Position numbers and translations under genes: made by a program. The notes beneath the pieces were generated by a model that worked only from the letters and a program-made list of their open reading frames with translations, did no database searches and was not told the origin of the DNA. DNA of 64,000 nt from Calditrichota bacterium (lineage in GTDB: Bacteria > Calditrichota > Calditrichia > Calditrichales > J004): the NCBI GenBank assembly GCA_013112635.1, contig JABFGF010000006.1, forward strand, positions 1-64,000. Reading direction: 5' to 3'. Shown here in pieces: positions 26,475 to 35,331 of the stretch; within the stretch, counting starts at the first letter, position 1; each line of letters starts with the position of its first letter.

Positions 26475-28472
26475 CTACTTTAAAAGGACAAGTTTTTGGG
26501 TTTGAATAAAACCATCACCTGTTTCTAATCTATACAAATATACTCCACTGGAAAAAACACTGGCATCCCATTCAACTTTGTAACTTCCTGCTGTTTGTTT
26601 TTTAGAAACCAGAGTAACCACCTTTTGTCCGAGAAGATTAAATATTGATAATTCAACCTCACTGGTTTTTGCCAATTGATAACTGATTGCTGTTGTAGGA
26701 TTAAAGGGGTTGGGGTAGTTTTGATTAAGGGCAAATTCTTTTGGCAAATGATCAAACTTGTCAGTAATGGCTGTTGGAAAAAGATTCTTAGCTACAAAAT
26801 CAAATGATGAATGCCAGAAAGGATATTCATCACTGGATATTATTACATCAAATGGAATTGGTTTTGTGAGTGTGCAGTCTGGAATCATGTTTTCCGCATA
26901 CTCAAAAGCGAAATAATTGAAAATTGTGCTAGTATCAATTACTCCTGCTTCAAGATCAGGAAAGGTTCTTGTACCTATTTCCATTCTTTCTACTCGGGGG
27001 TCTTCTGTTTTGAGTTCAATTGATAGATTTTCTGCAGATGTGATTTTACCAGAGTTTTGCAGAATTAATAAGATAAACTGGGTGTTTGTTGATTCCAGGT
27101 AGCTTGTATCAAGATAAGCTGGTTCCGTTAGTTGAACAGGCCCGATTGTTGTAAAAACAACATCAGTGTCCAAATGATTAACTACAGTATCCGAATCGAT
27201 TCGTGTCACCTGGAGCTTAATTGAAAAATTGCCTTCTATGCCTGATTGCGCCATCCAGGAATTAGCAAAGAGGCCATCTTCTGCATTGCCATCATTATGG
27301 TCACCATCATCAAAAAGCTCTACGCTGTAAACAGTAGCCTCTCCTGCTTCAATCTTTGCATTAAGTGTAATCCCTGTTGGATTGTTAATTTCTGAAGTAA
27401 TCAAAACACTGTCGACACCTGCCATGGCAAAGCTTTTGTCGACATAAAGATTTTCAAACAATGGAAATAAATCATTTTGCGGGTTGTATACTTCTACTTC
27501 ATTAATGGGATGAAGAGGCCAGTCTGTTATTGACCCGCCGGTGATATATATTTTTCCGTCTATTTCACTGGATTGCGTGTTTCTTCTCCATATTGGAGTT
27601 TTACTTAATGATTTCCATTCTTCAGTTTGCGGGTTATATTCCCAAGCATTTGATACGGGCTCACCTGCGGGGCTTGATGTTCCTCCAAAAATGTAAATCA
27701 ATCCATTCAAAGAAGTGACGGAGAAATTTTGAAGCACAAAAGGCATGGGTTTCTTTGTTTCCCACGTATTTGTCCCGGGATCATATACCTCGATAATATC
27801 CAGTGTTGTATTCGAATTATTTACCGATTTTGCTCCCCCAAAAGCGTAAATTTTTTCATCAACAACACATGTATTAAAATAGGCCCGCTCGGTTGGCATT
27901 GGTTCTTTAAATGACCAGCTATTTGAATCCGGATCAAATTCCTCAACAGCACTGATGTAGTTACCTGTATTATAATTGATTCCCCCAATGGCATAAATCT
28001 TTCCGTTAACCACACTGGTTGATAAACCCCATCGGCCTACATTCATACTATCTTTTGTCGACCAGCTATCCGTATGCGGGTCATACGCCTCTACTAATTT
28101 CAAGCCACCCTGGCAAACTATTAGACCTCCTCCAATCACATAGATTGTATCATTTACAACACTTGCAGGGGCTCCTCTTGGGGTTGGCATGGGTTTTTTT
28201 AACGACCAGCTATTTGTTTCCGGATTATATTCCTCAACGGTCTTAGAACCAGCATCGCCACATCCGTTATTAAAAACTTCAGTACCTCCAAAAACATAAA
28301 TTTTTCCATTTACGGTACACTGTCCATGGCCGTATTTTGGAGTGTTCATTGGCGCTACTGTGGACCAGGGACTGTCTTGGGCCAGACCTATGGAAGCACT
28401 ACCCAATAGACTCATTGCACACAGAATGATGATAGTTGATGGTTCTGAAATATATTTGATATACTTCTTCAT
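26475..28472 (-). CDS. Secreted kelch-repeat protein with C-terminal sorting domain
   Basis: The protein has 665 residues with a signal peptide (about 1-31). Six kelch repeats (about 35-345) share the form VNGKIYVFGG, VNDTIYVIGG, VNGKIYAIGG, VDEKIYAFGG, LNGLIYIFGG and IDGKIYITGG, each followed by V-x-x-Y-x-P-x-x-x-x-W. They would close into one six-bladed propeller for protein or glycan binding. Residues about 345-570 are Ig-like, with an Asp-rich DDGDHNDGNAEDG loop. The sorting tail NYPNPFNPTTAISYQLA...KLVLLK ends the protein. It is the upstream gene of a two-gene operon with the YCF48-like protein. The ATG is preceded by GGAGGGA. Confidence 0.88.
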   Translation of the reverse strand: MKKYIKYISEPSTIIILCAMSLLGSASIGLAQDSPWSTVAPMNTPKYGHGQCTVNGKIYVFGGTEVFNNGCGDAGSKTVEEYNPETNSWSLKKPMPTPRGAPASVVNDTIYVIGGGLIVCQGGLKLVEAYDPHTDSWSTKDSMNVGRWGLSTSVVNGKIYAIGGINYNTGNYISAVEEFDPDSNSWSFKEPMPTERAYFNTCVVDEKIYAFGGAKSVNNSNTTLDIIEVYDPGTNTWETKKPMPFVLQNFSVTSLNGLIYIFGGTSSPAGEPVSNAWEYNPQTEEWKSLSKTPIWRRNTQSSEIDGKIYITGGSITDWPLHPINEVEVYNPQNDLFPLFENLYVDKSFAMAGVDSVLITSEINNPTGITLNAKIEAGEATVYSVELFDDGDHNDGNAEDGLFANSWMAQSGIEGNFSIKLQVTRIDSDTVVNHLDTDVVFTTIGPVQLTEPAYLDTSYLESTNTQFILLILQNSGKITSAENLSIELKTEDPRVERMEIGTRTFPDLEAGVIDTSTIFNYFAFEYAENMIPDCTLTKPIPFDVIISSDEYPFWHSSFDFVAKNLFPTAITDKFDHLPKEFALNQNYPNPFNPTTAISYQLAKTSEVELSIFNLLGQKVVTLVSKKQTAGSYKVEWDASVFSSGVYLYRLETGDGFIQTQKLVLLK

Positions 28473-28517
28473 AAATCCCTCCGAGAATTGGCTTTTAAAA
28501 ACGAAAGTCGTTCAATA

Positions 28518-28694
28518 CTATTTTAGGACAACGAGTTTGCGGATTTGTGCAAATCCAGTACTCGTTTCTAACCTGTAAAGGTAAATCCAGTTAATACTAA
28601 GTTGCTATGAATACTTGAAGCATCTGTTGGCACATTAATTTTATCTGAAAAGACCAAAGAAATAAAACAAAATGGATTAACATAAGCTTTTCAT
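28518..28694 (-). pseudogene. Relic of a third sorting-domain protein gene
   Basis: On the minus strand an AGGAGA ribosome site and ATG (28692-28694) are intact, but the following signal-peptide frame is broken by stops within a few codons. About 90 bases on, another frame reads WIYLYRLETSTGFAQIRKL followed by VVLK and TAG, an unmistakable sorting-domain end very close to those of the two neighbouring genes. The body of the gene has been lost, leaving only start and tail. It sits just upstream of the kelch gene in the same direction, which suggests a tandem array of such genes with gene loss. Confidence 0.75.
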
Positions 28695-28832
28695 TTTGTC
28701 TCCTATTGTGGATTTAACAATTTTTTTTAAATGAAGAGATAAATGATAATACTATTCAGTACAAGTGAGGGTAGAAGTTATTAAAGTTAGGAGTAGATTT
28801 AAGACTAATTGGTATTAAAACAATATAGAAAG

Positions 28833-28854
28833 ATAGTTGTGGGTTAACAACTAT
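28833..28854 (-). terminator. Weak hairpin after the export operon
   Basis: ATAGTTGT and ACAACTAT form an 8-bp stem with a 6-base loop, 37 bases past the barrel gene's stop. The sequence that follows on the minus strand (CTTTCTAT) is only partly T-rich, so termination is uncertain. Confidence 0.35.
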
Positions 28855-28890
28855 AATATTTAGGAGACTTAAACAAAGAAGATATTTCGC

Positions 28891-30078
28891 TTAAAACGAA
28901 TATTTTGTCCTGAAGAAAAGGGCTTTGCCATAGCTGCCAAATTCCGTTAGTGGATCGCCATCTGTGATAAATCCTATCAGGTACAAATCAAGATTCGTTA
29001 TGGCAGACCAACTTACAGAGGGCACAAAAATTGATGAATTGTCATTTGGGTTATGAAGAAGAAACACAGTGCCACGTACCAAAGGATGTATATTGTAAGC
29101 TGTCTCAAAAAAAAGTGATACCTGTGAAGGTGAAAGCAATCCGGCTTTTAAGGCCTGCCTGCTATATAAAAGTGTATTGCTTTTTTTCCCAATAGAGTTA
29201 TACAATATTTCAGAATGCAGATAAAATGAGTTGGGGAAAGTATAATCCAGCGAAATAACAGCATTGATATTTTTTTTGTCTGAATCGGAATAATTTGAAA
29301 TTGGTAATAAAGTTTCTCCCAACTGCTGTTCGGAAACTGAATCGCTGATTTTGAATTCTCCCCTAAAACCTGCACCATAAATATCTCCTGCAAAAGCGGT
29401 TGCCAGGATAGGTTTATCATGTTGCCATGCTGCAATTAGGTAAAAATCATAATCCCATTTATTGTGCAGCCAGAGCAGGGCGACGGTTCGTTCAAATTTA
29501 TTAGGTGATGATTTTAAAGCCAGTTCCAACCTGCCTGCAACACCAGTAAAATATTGGATACGCAATGCATCTGAGCCAGGCATTTCCTCATAATCAAAAT
29601 CAAGAACAGATTGTGGATTGAACAAATCTGTAATATTCCAGACAAAACTTGTTCCCCAGGCGATTCTTTGCCTGCCAAAGGTGATTTGCCAATCACCGTA
29701 ATTATAATTAAAAAATAGCCGATCAATCTGTCCATAACCTAAACTGGATTTTTTTTCCCAAAAGAGAGAACTGAGATCATCGTGAGGATAGTCAGTAATA
29801 ACAGTTTGTTTGAACTGCGGCTGTTTTTCTACAAGATCCCCGTAAAACCCACGAAGGCGGAATTCAACTCCAACAGACAAATTTTCAGTTGGGTAATACC
29901 TGTTATTTATTCTTAAATGCAGCTGATGGTCAACCAGGTTTTCATTTGAAAGAGAATCATTCTCAGTTGTTGAAAACAAATATTTAGCATAACCATATGT
30001 TTCCCAGTCCTGGGCTTGAATGGTTATGAACCAAAGAAAAGTTGAAACAAATATTAGAAGGCTATTTAGTTTTCTCAA
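28891..30078 (-). CDS. Outer-membrane beta-barrel protein of the Lol/MacB-like operon
   Basis: This 395-residue protein has a signal peptide (about 1-22, ending IQAQ) and then alternating strands (SVGVEFRLRGFYGD, YGDWQITFGRQRIAWG, DYTFPNSFYLHSEILY), ending in an aromatic TKYSF as outer-membrane barrels do. The GRQRIAWG-x-x-x-x-WNITDLFNP block resembles the DUF1302/alginate-export-like barrels that accompany LolA-like proteins and FtsX permeases. The only plausible start is a TTG, embedded in the last unit of a 7-bp tandem repeat; an in-frame TGA lies two codons upstream. It is the last gene of the operon. Confidence 0.78.
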   Translation of the reverse strand: MRKLNSLLIFVSTFLWFITIQAQDWETYGYAKYLFSTTENDSLSNENLVDHQLHLRINNRYYPTENLSVGVEFRLRGFYGDLVEKQPQFKQTVITDYPHDDLSSLFWEKKSSLGYGQIDRLFFNYNYGDWQITFGRQRIAWGTSFVWNITDLFNPQSVLDFDYEEMPGSDALRIQYFTGVAGRLELALKSSPNKFERTVALLWLHNKWDYDFYLIAAWQHDKPILATAFAGDIYGAGFRGEFKISDSVSEQQLGETLLPISNYSDSDKKNINAVISLDYTFPNSFYLHSEILYNSIGKKSNTLLYSRQALKAGLLSPSQVSLFFETAYNIHPLVRGTVFLLHNPNDNSSIFVPSVSWSAITNLDLYLIGFITDGDPLTEFGSYGKALFFRTKYSF

Positions 30079-30111
30079 TTCTCAATTCTCAATTATTAAT
30101 TATTAATTATT
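30073..30111 (-). repeat. 7-bp tandem array spanning a stop codon and a start codon
   Basis: Read on the minus strand the array is about two and a half ATTAATA units followed by three ATTGAGA units. It contains the TAA stop of the ATPase gene, the whole 24-base spacer and the TTG start of the barrel gene. Confidence 0.8.
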
Positions 30112-30777
30112 TTTCACCATTCCGTCTTCAAGCGTAATAACCCTTTTAGCGCGTTTGATTACCCGGGCATCATGGGTTGAGAATATAAAAGTCATGTTAT
30201 GTTTTTTGTTCATCTCTTCCATCATATCCAATAATGATTCCGCTGATTCTGAATCCAGATTAGCTGTTGGTTCATCTGCCAATACAAATGCCGGATGAGA
30301 AGCAAGAGCCCTTGCCACGGCAACTCTTTGTTGCTGCCCACCGGAAAGCTGAGAAGGCCTGCTATCCAGACGATCGCCCAGCCCTACATCTTGTAAAAGC
30401 TGGCTGGCTTTTTTCTCTCGTTCTTCTTTATTAACACCTTGCAGGAGCATTATAAATTCAACATTTTCCCTGGCGGTAAAAACAGGTATAAGATTATAAG
30501 CCTGAAAAACAAAGCCAATATTTCTTAACCTGAAGTCTATTAATTTATTACTGCTCATTGCTGTAATCTCGTTACCGGCAATTGTAACATTGCCTTGGTT
30601 TGGTTTGTCCAATCCGCCTAAAATATTAAGCAGGGTTGTTTTTCCCGAGCCAGATGGACCGACGATGGCAGTGAATTCTTTTTCTTCAATTTGAAGATCT
30701 ACATTTTTTACTGCATGCACAGGTACAGCAGAAGTATTATATGTTTTATTTACATGCTTTAATTCAATTAAGGCCAT
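30103..30777 (-). CDS. ABC transporter ATP-binding protein (LolD/MacB-like)
   Basis: This 224-residue ATPase powers the three FtsX-type permeases encoded upstream. It has Walker A GPSGSGKTT (about 39-47), the signature LSGGQQQRVAVARA (about 144-157), Walker B FVLADEPTANLD and the switch His in FSTHD. The sequence IGFVFQAYNLIPVFTARENVE is typical of the LolD/MacB/FtsE group, whose members move lipoproteins, peptides or act by mechanotransmission instead of import. Its stop codon lies inside the 7-bp repeat array before the barrel gene. Confidence 0.94.
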   Translation of the reverse strand: MALIELKHVNKTYNTSAVPVHAVKNVDLQIEEKEFTAIVGPSGSGKTTLLNILGGLDKPNQGNVTIAGNEITAMSSNKLIDFRLRNIGFVFQAYNLIPVFTARENVEFIMLLQGVNKEEREKKASQLLQDVGLGDRLDSRPSQLSGGQQQRVAVARALASHPAFVLADEPTANLDSESAESLLDMMEEMNKKHNMTFIFSTHDARVIKRAKRVITLEDGMVKNN

Positions 30778-30818
30778 TTTAAAACTCCCAAATTTTCATA
30801 ATCAATTATCTTAAAAAA

Positions 30819-32033
30819 CTAAAACGATCTGATTGCCACTGCTGGTTCCAGTTTTATTGCTTTCAATGCCGGCATTAAAGCTGCAATGTTGGCGGCTATT
30901 ATCACCATTATTGTCAATCCTAAATACATCATTGCCGGAAGATACGGATAAATCATAGTGCTCATTCCAAAACTTTCAAAGCTTGTAGCCAATCCGGAAA
31001 AATCCATTCCATTAAAGCTAAAATAGCTTATCGAAGTAGCACCAACTAAGAATCCGCTTAATCCACCTGTTAAGGATAGCAAAATTGTTTCGATCAGAAT
31101 CATAAAAAATACCCGCCATTTTTTCATTCCAACAGCAATCAGCATACCCAATTCTCGCACCCTGTCTAATACGGACATGAGCATTGTATTAGTGATTCCA
31201 AAAAGCAGCGCAAAAAGGATTATACCGACAAAAAGATATGTAAAATAATCCATCATTTCTGCCATGTAGCCAAGCTCTGGAGCCAGCTCTTTCCAGGTTT
31301 GGATTTTTTGTTTGGGATATTTTGCTTTTGCAGATTCAACTACACTTTGCATTACTCCTGCAGAGGTTGTCCTAATTGCGATTTCATGATAAAGTGGTTC
31401 ACTTCCCAGAGATCGGAACAGGTCTTTTTGTTGGACAAAAACAGTCATTCCATCAAATACAGATGATTCGGTTTTAAAAATCCCAACGACCCGGCAAGCC
31501 AAATAAACCACTGATTCATCAATCCCTGGAAAGCTTAAAACTACTTTTTTTCGCAGACGCAGGTTTAAGCGTTCAGCAAGTTTTTTGCCAATAATAATTT
31601 GGTTTTTGCGGTCGGATTCAAAAAAGACACCATCAATAAGGTTTTCATCGATATCTGTAACTTCTTTTTCGTCAGGTGCATTAATCCCGATAATATTGAC
31701 ACCAAATGATGAAGCTGGTGAAGCAGCCATTCCGTCAATCAGTACCCGGGCAGAAATGGCATCTATATTTTGTACTTTCCTTAATTCAGAAGTTGTTTCT
31801 GCACCATTGGGAATAAATGCATTTATATCCCGCTCTTTGCTAAACTCCTGGTGATGAATTTGAATATGGGCAAGATTTCGGTCAATGGCTGTATTAACCA
31901 TAGACTCGGCCATTCCCATCATCATCGCTCCGGAAAATAAACCACCCCATAAACCAAAAGTAATTGCTAATACGATGATCATACTTCTTTTTTTATTTCG
32001 CCAGATATTTTTCCAGGCTAAAATGAGCAGCAT
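30819..32033 (-). CDS. FtsX-like ABC permease (LolC/LolE-like), copy 1
   Basis: This 404-residue permease has an N-terminal membrane helix (about 17-40, after WKNIWRNKKRSMII), a MacB-type periplasmic domain of about 220 residues, and three C-terminal helices (about 265-290, 310-340 and 365-390), the standard FtsX/LolC topology. The coupling motif is MLMSVLDRVRELGMLIAVGMKKWRVF. It is the most divergent of the three permeases in this operon yet has exactly the same length. The ATPase gene starts 41 bases downstream. Confidence 0.92.
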   Translation of the reverse strand: MLLILAWKNIWRNKKRSMIIVLAITFGLWGGLFSGAMMMGMAESMVNTAIDRNLAHIQIHHQEFSKERDINAFIPNGAETTSELRKVQNIDAISARVLIDGMAASPASSFGVNIIGINAPDEKEVTDIDENLIDGVFFESDRKNQIIIGKKLAERLNLRLRKKVVLSFPGIDESVVYLACRVVGIFKTESSVFDGMTVFVQQKDLFRSLGSEPLYHEIAIRTTSAGVMQSVVESAKAKYPKQKIQTWKELAPELGYMAEMMDYFTYLFVGIILFALLFGITNTMLMSVLDRVRELGMLIAVGMKKWRVFFMILIETILLSLTGGLSGFLVGATSISYFSFNGMDFSGLATSFESFGMSTMIYPYLPAMMYLGLTIMVIIAANIAALMPALKAIKLEPAVAIRSF

Positions 32034-32053
32034 GTCTCTAACCTTTCTTTCTT

Positions 32054-33268
32054 TTATTTTTTTATCGTTTCAACAGGATTTAAATTTTTTATAAAAAACA
32101 TTGGGTGTAAAGCGGAGATTAGCGCAATTATCAGCACAATAAGCGCCTGGCTGATAAAAATATTTTCATCTGCACTAAAATGCATTTCGGCTTCATAGCC
32201 ATAGTTTTCATACATCTCTGCAACTTCACCCGTAAAACGGATTGGGTTATTATGCATGTATAATACAATTGGCAAACTGCCCATCATCCCAATCACAACA
32301 CCTAAAAATGAAAACATAATTGTTTCGATTGTTGTTGACCAAATCAGACGTGCTTTCTGCATGCCAACCGAGACCAGGATAGCAAATTCCTTTTGGCGCT
32401 CAGAAGTCATCATCATAACTGTGCCAAATATGCCAAACCCAATCACTATATAAAGGATTCCGGACATAATCATTCCACTTACCTGCTTGGTCATCACTGT
32501 TTGCTCCAGCTCGGGCAGCATTTCGTTCCAACTCATTAAAACAGCATCATTAGGCAAAAAACTTTCTATGGTTTTCAGTGCATCTGGTAAGTTCTTCGCA
32601 TTGTCGATCATAATGGAGAGAGAAGTGATTCGCTCATCAATACCATAAATATATTGAGCATTGGATAGGCTCAGATATGCGGTCATGTTGTCCAGTTTAG
32701 ATAAAGGAAGTTCCACGATTCCCAAAACAGGTAAAAGCGCCGCTGCTGTTTGTCCACGATATCCCTGGCCATATAAAACAAGGCTGTCGCCAACATCTGT
32801 TTTTAAGCGTTCTGACAACCCATTGCCAAGCAGAATTCCTTTCGAGGTTTCATTTAAAAACTCACCTTTAATAATTCTGGATTGTAAATAATTCATATTG
32901 TTTTCTGATTGCGGATCAATGCCAATTATTTGAGCTATCTTTGTGTTTGTATCTTTGGAAAGTAGGGCGAAAGATTCCAGACGCGGCGTAATAGATGTGA
33001 CATGCACAGTTTTTTGAATTTTTTCTTCAAACTCAGGATTGATTAAAAAACTTTTATCTAACGAACGGTTATCCCAAAATCCATTTCCCTGAATTTGCGC
33101 ATATCCGGTAAATATTTTTGCAGAAGAATGTACAATCTGTTCCCAGGTGCCGATTTGAATGGATCGCATTAATGAAGAAAATATTACTGCAAAAAATACT
33201 GAAGCAGTTATTATCAGGGTTCGTTTTTTATTGCGCCATAAGTTGCGCCAGCTTAATGAGAAGTACAT
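32054..33268 (-). CDS. FtsX-like ABC permease (LolC/LolE-like), copy 2
   Basis: This is a 404-residue permease with one N-terminal and three C-terminal membrane helices around a MacB-like periplasmic domain. It is closely related to the copy encoded just upstream: both share SLSWRNLWRNK, SSAKIFTGY-x-QIQG, FWDNRSLDKS, ITPRLESFALLSK or VTPRLESFALLSK, and ERQKEFAILVSVGM or ERRREFSILISVGM. By eye roughly half of the positions are identical, so copies 2 and 3 are a tandem duplication. It begins 17 bases after copy 3 and ends 20 bases before copy 1. Confidence 0.92.
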   Translation of the reverse strand: MYFSLSWRNLWRNKKRTLIITASVFFAVIFSSLMRSIQIGTWEQIVHSSAKIFTGYAQIQGNGFWDNRSLDKSFLINPEFEEKIQKTVHVTSITPRLESFALLSKDTNTKIAQIIGIDPQSENNMNYLQSRIIKGEFLNETSKGILLGNGLSERLKTDVGDSLVLYGQGYRGQTAAALLPVLGIVELPLSKLDNMTAYLSLSNAQYIYGIDERITSLSIMIDNAKNLPDALKTIESFLPNDAVLMSWNEMLPELEQTVMTKQVSGMIMSGILYIVIGFGIFGTVMMMTSERQKEFAILVSVGMQKARLIWSTTIETIMFSFLGVVIGMMGSLPIVLYMHNNPIRFTGEVAEMYENYGYEAEMHFSADENIFISQALIVLIIALISALHPMFFIKNLNPVETIKK

Positions 33269-33285
33269 TTTAATCCTTGTAATAG

Positions 33286-34500
33286 TTAAGCTCTTAAGCC
33301 ATCTACAGGCTTTAGTTTACGAATAAATAAAAAAGGATAAATGGCAGAAAAAATGGCTATAATTAAAACAGCAATTGCTTGTGAAAAGAAAATAATTTCA
33401 TCTGTGCTAAAATTCATAACAGGTTCAATACCCAGTTTTTCATAAGCTACAGCTGCTTCTCCTGCCATGTAAATAGGATTGTTTTTTAAATAATACAGCA
33501 GCGGTAAACTGCCTATTACACCAGCAAAAACCCCTAAAAATGAAACAAGTATGGTTTCAATTATGGTTGTAAAAATAAGCCCTTTCTTTTTCATCCCAAC
33601 AGAAATTAGAATAGAAAACTCTCTTCGTCGTTCAGAAATCATCATCATTACTGTTCCAAAAACGCCAAAGCCGATAACCACATAAAGAATAATCAGCATA
33701 ATAATTCCGCTTATATTATCAACCTGGATATTTTGTTTGAGCTCCGGCATCATTTCATCCCATGTCATTACAACTAAATCAGGATCAATGATTTGGTAAA
33801 GCTCAGTTAAAATGTTATCCAGGTAGCGGACGTTTGATATCATAAATGAGAGAGATGTAACGCGGTTTCCCGTGCCATAAATGTGTTGACTGTTTTTCAA
33901 TTCTAAATAGACTATGGAATTATCCATTTTTTCAAATGGAAGATCAACGATGCCACTTATAGGAAGCTTTGCCGCAGCAGTTTGTCCATGATAACCCATT
34001 CCATATAAAACAAGACTGTCACCAATCTCTGCTTTAAGTCGGCTTGCCAAACCCTTCCCAACCAGCAGTCCATCAGATTGCGCATTTATGTAGGAACCTT
34101 CAATTATTCTGGATTTTAGACCGGTCATTTCGTCTTCTGCAGTTGGATCGATTCCAATTACCTGGGCAACTTTTGTACTGTTGCCTTTGGATAATAGTGC
34201 AAACGATTCCAGGCGTGGAGTAACAGAGGTAACCTCTTCAATTTGTTCAAAGAGTTCTTTTTGTTGGTTAGGAATATCTATACTTTTATCCAGCGAGCGA
34301 TTATCCCAAAAGCCTTCACCCTGGATCTGCAGATAACCGGTGAAAATTTTTGCTGAAGAATCAATCATGAAAGAATAAGAACCACGCTGTCCGGAGCGCA
34401 TTATTGAGGCCAGAATAACCGCGAAAAAAACTGAGGCTGCCATAATTAAAGTTCGCCGTTTATTGCGCCATAAATTGCGCCAGCTAAGGGATAAGTACAT
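33286..34500 (-). CDS. FtsX-like ABC permease (LolC/LolE-like), copy 3
   Basis: This 404-residue permease is the first of three in the operon and the tandem paralogue of copy 2. It has the same layout: N-terminal helix (about 18-40), periplasmic domain (about 45-265) and three C-terminal helices. The coupling segment is MMMISERRREFSILISVGMK. GKGLASRLKAEIGDSLVLYG in the periplasmic domain is the MacB-type strand region. It lies 49 bases after the LolA-like gene. Duplicated permeases with one ATPase suggest a heteromeric complex or alternative partners. Confidence 0.92.
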   Translation of the reverse strand: MYLSLSWRNLWRNKRRTLIMAASVFFAVILASIMRSGQRGSYSFMIDSSAKIFTGYLQIQGEGFWDNRSLDKSIDIPNQQKELFEQIEEVTSVTPRLESFALLSKGNSTKVAQVIGIDPTAEDEMTGLKSRIIEGSYINAQSDGLLVGKGLASRLKAEIGDSLVLYGMGYHGQTAAAKLPISGIVDLPFEKMDNSIVYLELKNSQHIYGTGNRVTSLSFMISNVRYLDNILTELYQIIDPDLVVMTWDEMMPELKQNIQVDNISGIIMLIILYVVIGFGVFGTVMMMISERRREFSILISVGMKKKGLIFTTIIETILVSFLGVFAGVIGSLPLLYYLKNNPIYMAGEAAVAYEKLGIEPVMNFSTDEIIFFSQAIAVLIIAIFSAIYPFLFIRKLKPVDGLRA

Positions 34501-34549
34501 TTCTTTTCCTTTTACTCATTCTTGTTTCAAAACGAAATTAATCTTACAA

Positions 34550-35305
34550 TCAGCGTACTCTTTTCATATTTTGTTGTGAAAAAAAGTTTGTCCGGATTTT
34601 TTTGTTAAACTCAATATCGAGATACTCCAAAACTGTTTTTTGGCCGGGTTCGTCCACCGGAATCATTTCCCAATATGTTGGAATAAGTCGACCACCAAGT
34701 TGCTTAATTTGGCTGCCTTTCATTGTTTTGACTAAGAAATCATCTTCATCGTAGTAATCAATTTTCAATTGAAGAAAGCCTTTCTTGGAAATCCACATTA
34801 TTATTTTCCCCCAAACAACCCCCGCTTCAGGATTTGGGATAAGTTCAACTTTGTGGCAGAGATATCCTTCATATTCTTCTTCACCTATAACTTGATGTTG
34901 GTAATCTTCGACAATTGAGGATTGACGGACAAGGTCATCATTTGTAAAATCCGAACCCATCCAGGATTGCAGCATCATTGAAGGAGGTATTTTAATGGTT
35001 TTTTGGACCGATGGTATGAAATTCCACACTTCCTGTTTTCTCTTCAGCGTAACCATTCCTTTATCCCGTGCCGGGGCTGTTACTAAAAGAAGCGAGTAAT
35101 CTGGCTCAATTGACCATACTTTCATCGCAACTTCGCGAGACCAATCTGGTTTTATAATTATCATTTTAAATTCTGCATAACTGCTTTTAGAGCGGATCAG
35201 GTCATTTGATTTCTTAACAATATCCAGGGCGCTCTCCTGCGAAAAGAGTAGGGTAGTACTAAAGGCCAGCAATAAAATATGAATATTGATTCGCTGTGTA
35301 ATCAT
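34550..35305 (-). CDS. Outer-membrane lipoprotein-sorting (LolA-like) protein
   Basis: This 251-residue protein has a signal peptide (about 1-22, LLFSQ) and matches the LolA-like family often annotated as outer-membrane lipoprotein-sorting protein: SSYAEFKMIIIKPDWSREVAMKVWS, LVTAPARDKGMVTLKRKQEVWNFIP and SMMLQSWMGSDFTNDDLVR. The family forms an open beta-barrel-like chaperone for hydrophobic cargo. An AAGGAGA ribosome site precedes the ATG. Its place between the regulator and the FtsX permeases suggests that it carries cargo between the inner-membrane transporter and the outer-membrane barrel. Confidence 0.88.
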   Translation of the reverse strand: MITQRINIHILLLAFSTTLLFSQESALDIVKKSNDLIRSKSSYAEFKMIIIKPDWSREVAMKVWSIEPDYSLLLVTAPARDKGMVTLKRKQEVWNFIPSVQKTIKIPPSMMLQSWMGSDFTNDDLVRQSSIVEDYQHQVIGEEEYEGYLCHKVELIPNPEAGVVWGKIIMWISKKGFLQLKIDYYDEDDFLVKTMKGSQIKQLGGRLIPTYWEMIPVDEPGQKTVLEYLDIEFNKKIRTNFFSQQNMKRVR

Positions 35306-35331
35306 TTCAAAATCTCCTTGATGTTAGCTTT

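Larger units (their letters stand above)
28473..28890. other. Gene-poor region (418 bases) with a relic gene and a hairpin
   Basis: There is no intact gene. The left part holds the decayed sorting-domain gene at 28518-28694; a weak hairpin at 28833-28854 follows the export operon. The rest is AT-rich and probably carries the promoter of the kelch operon (minus strand). Confidence 0.55.
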
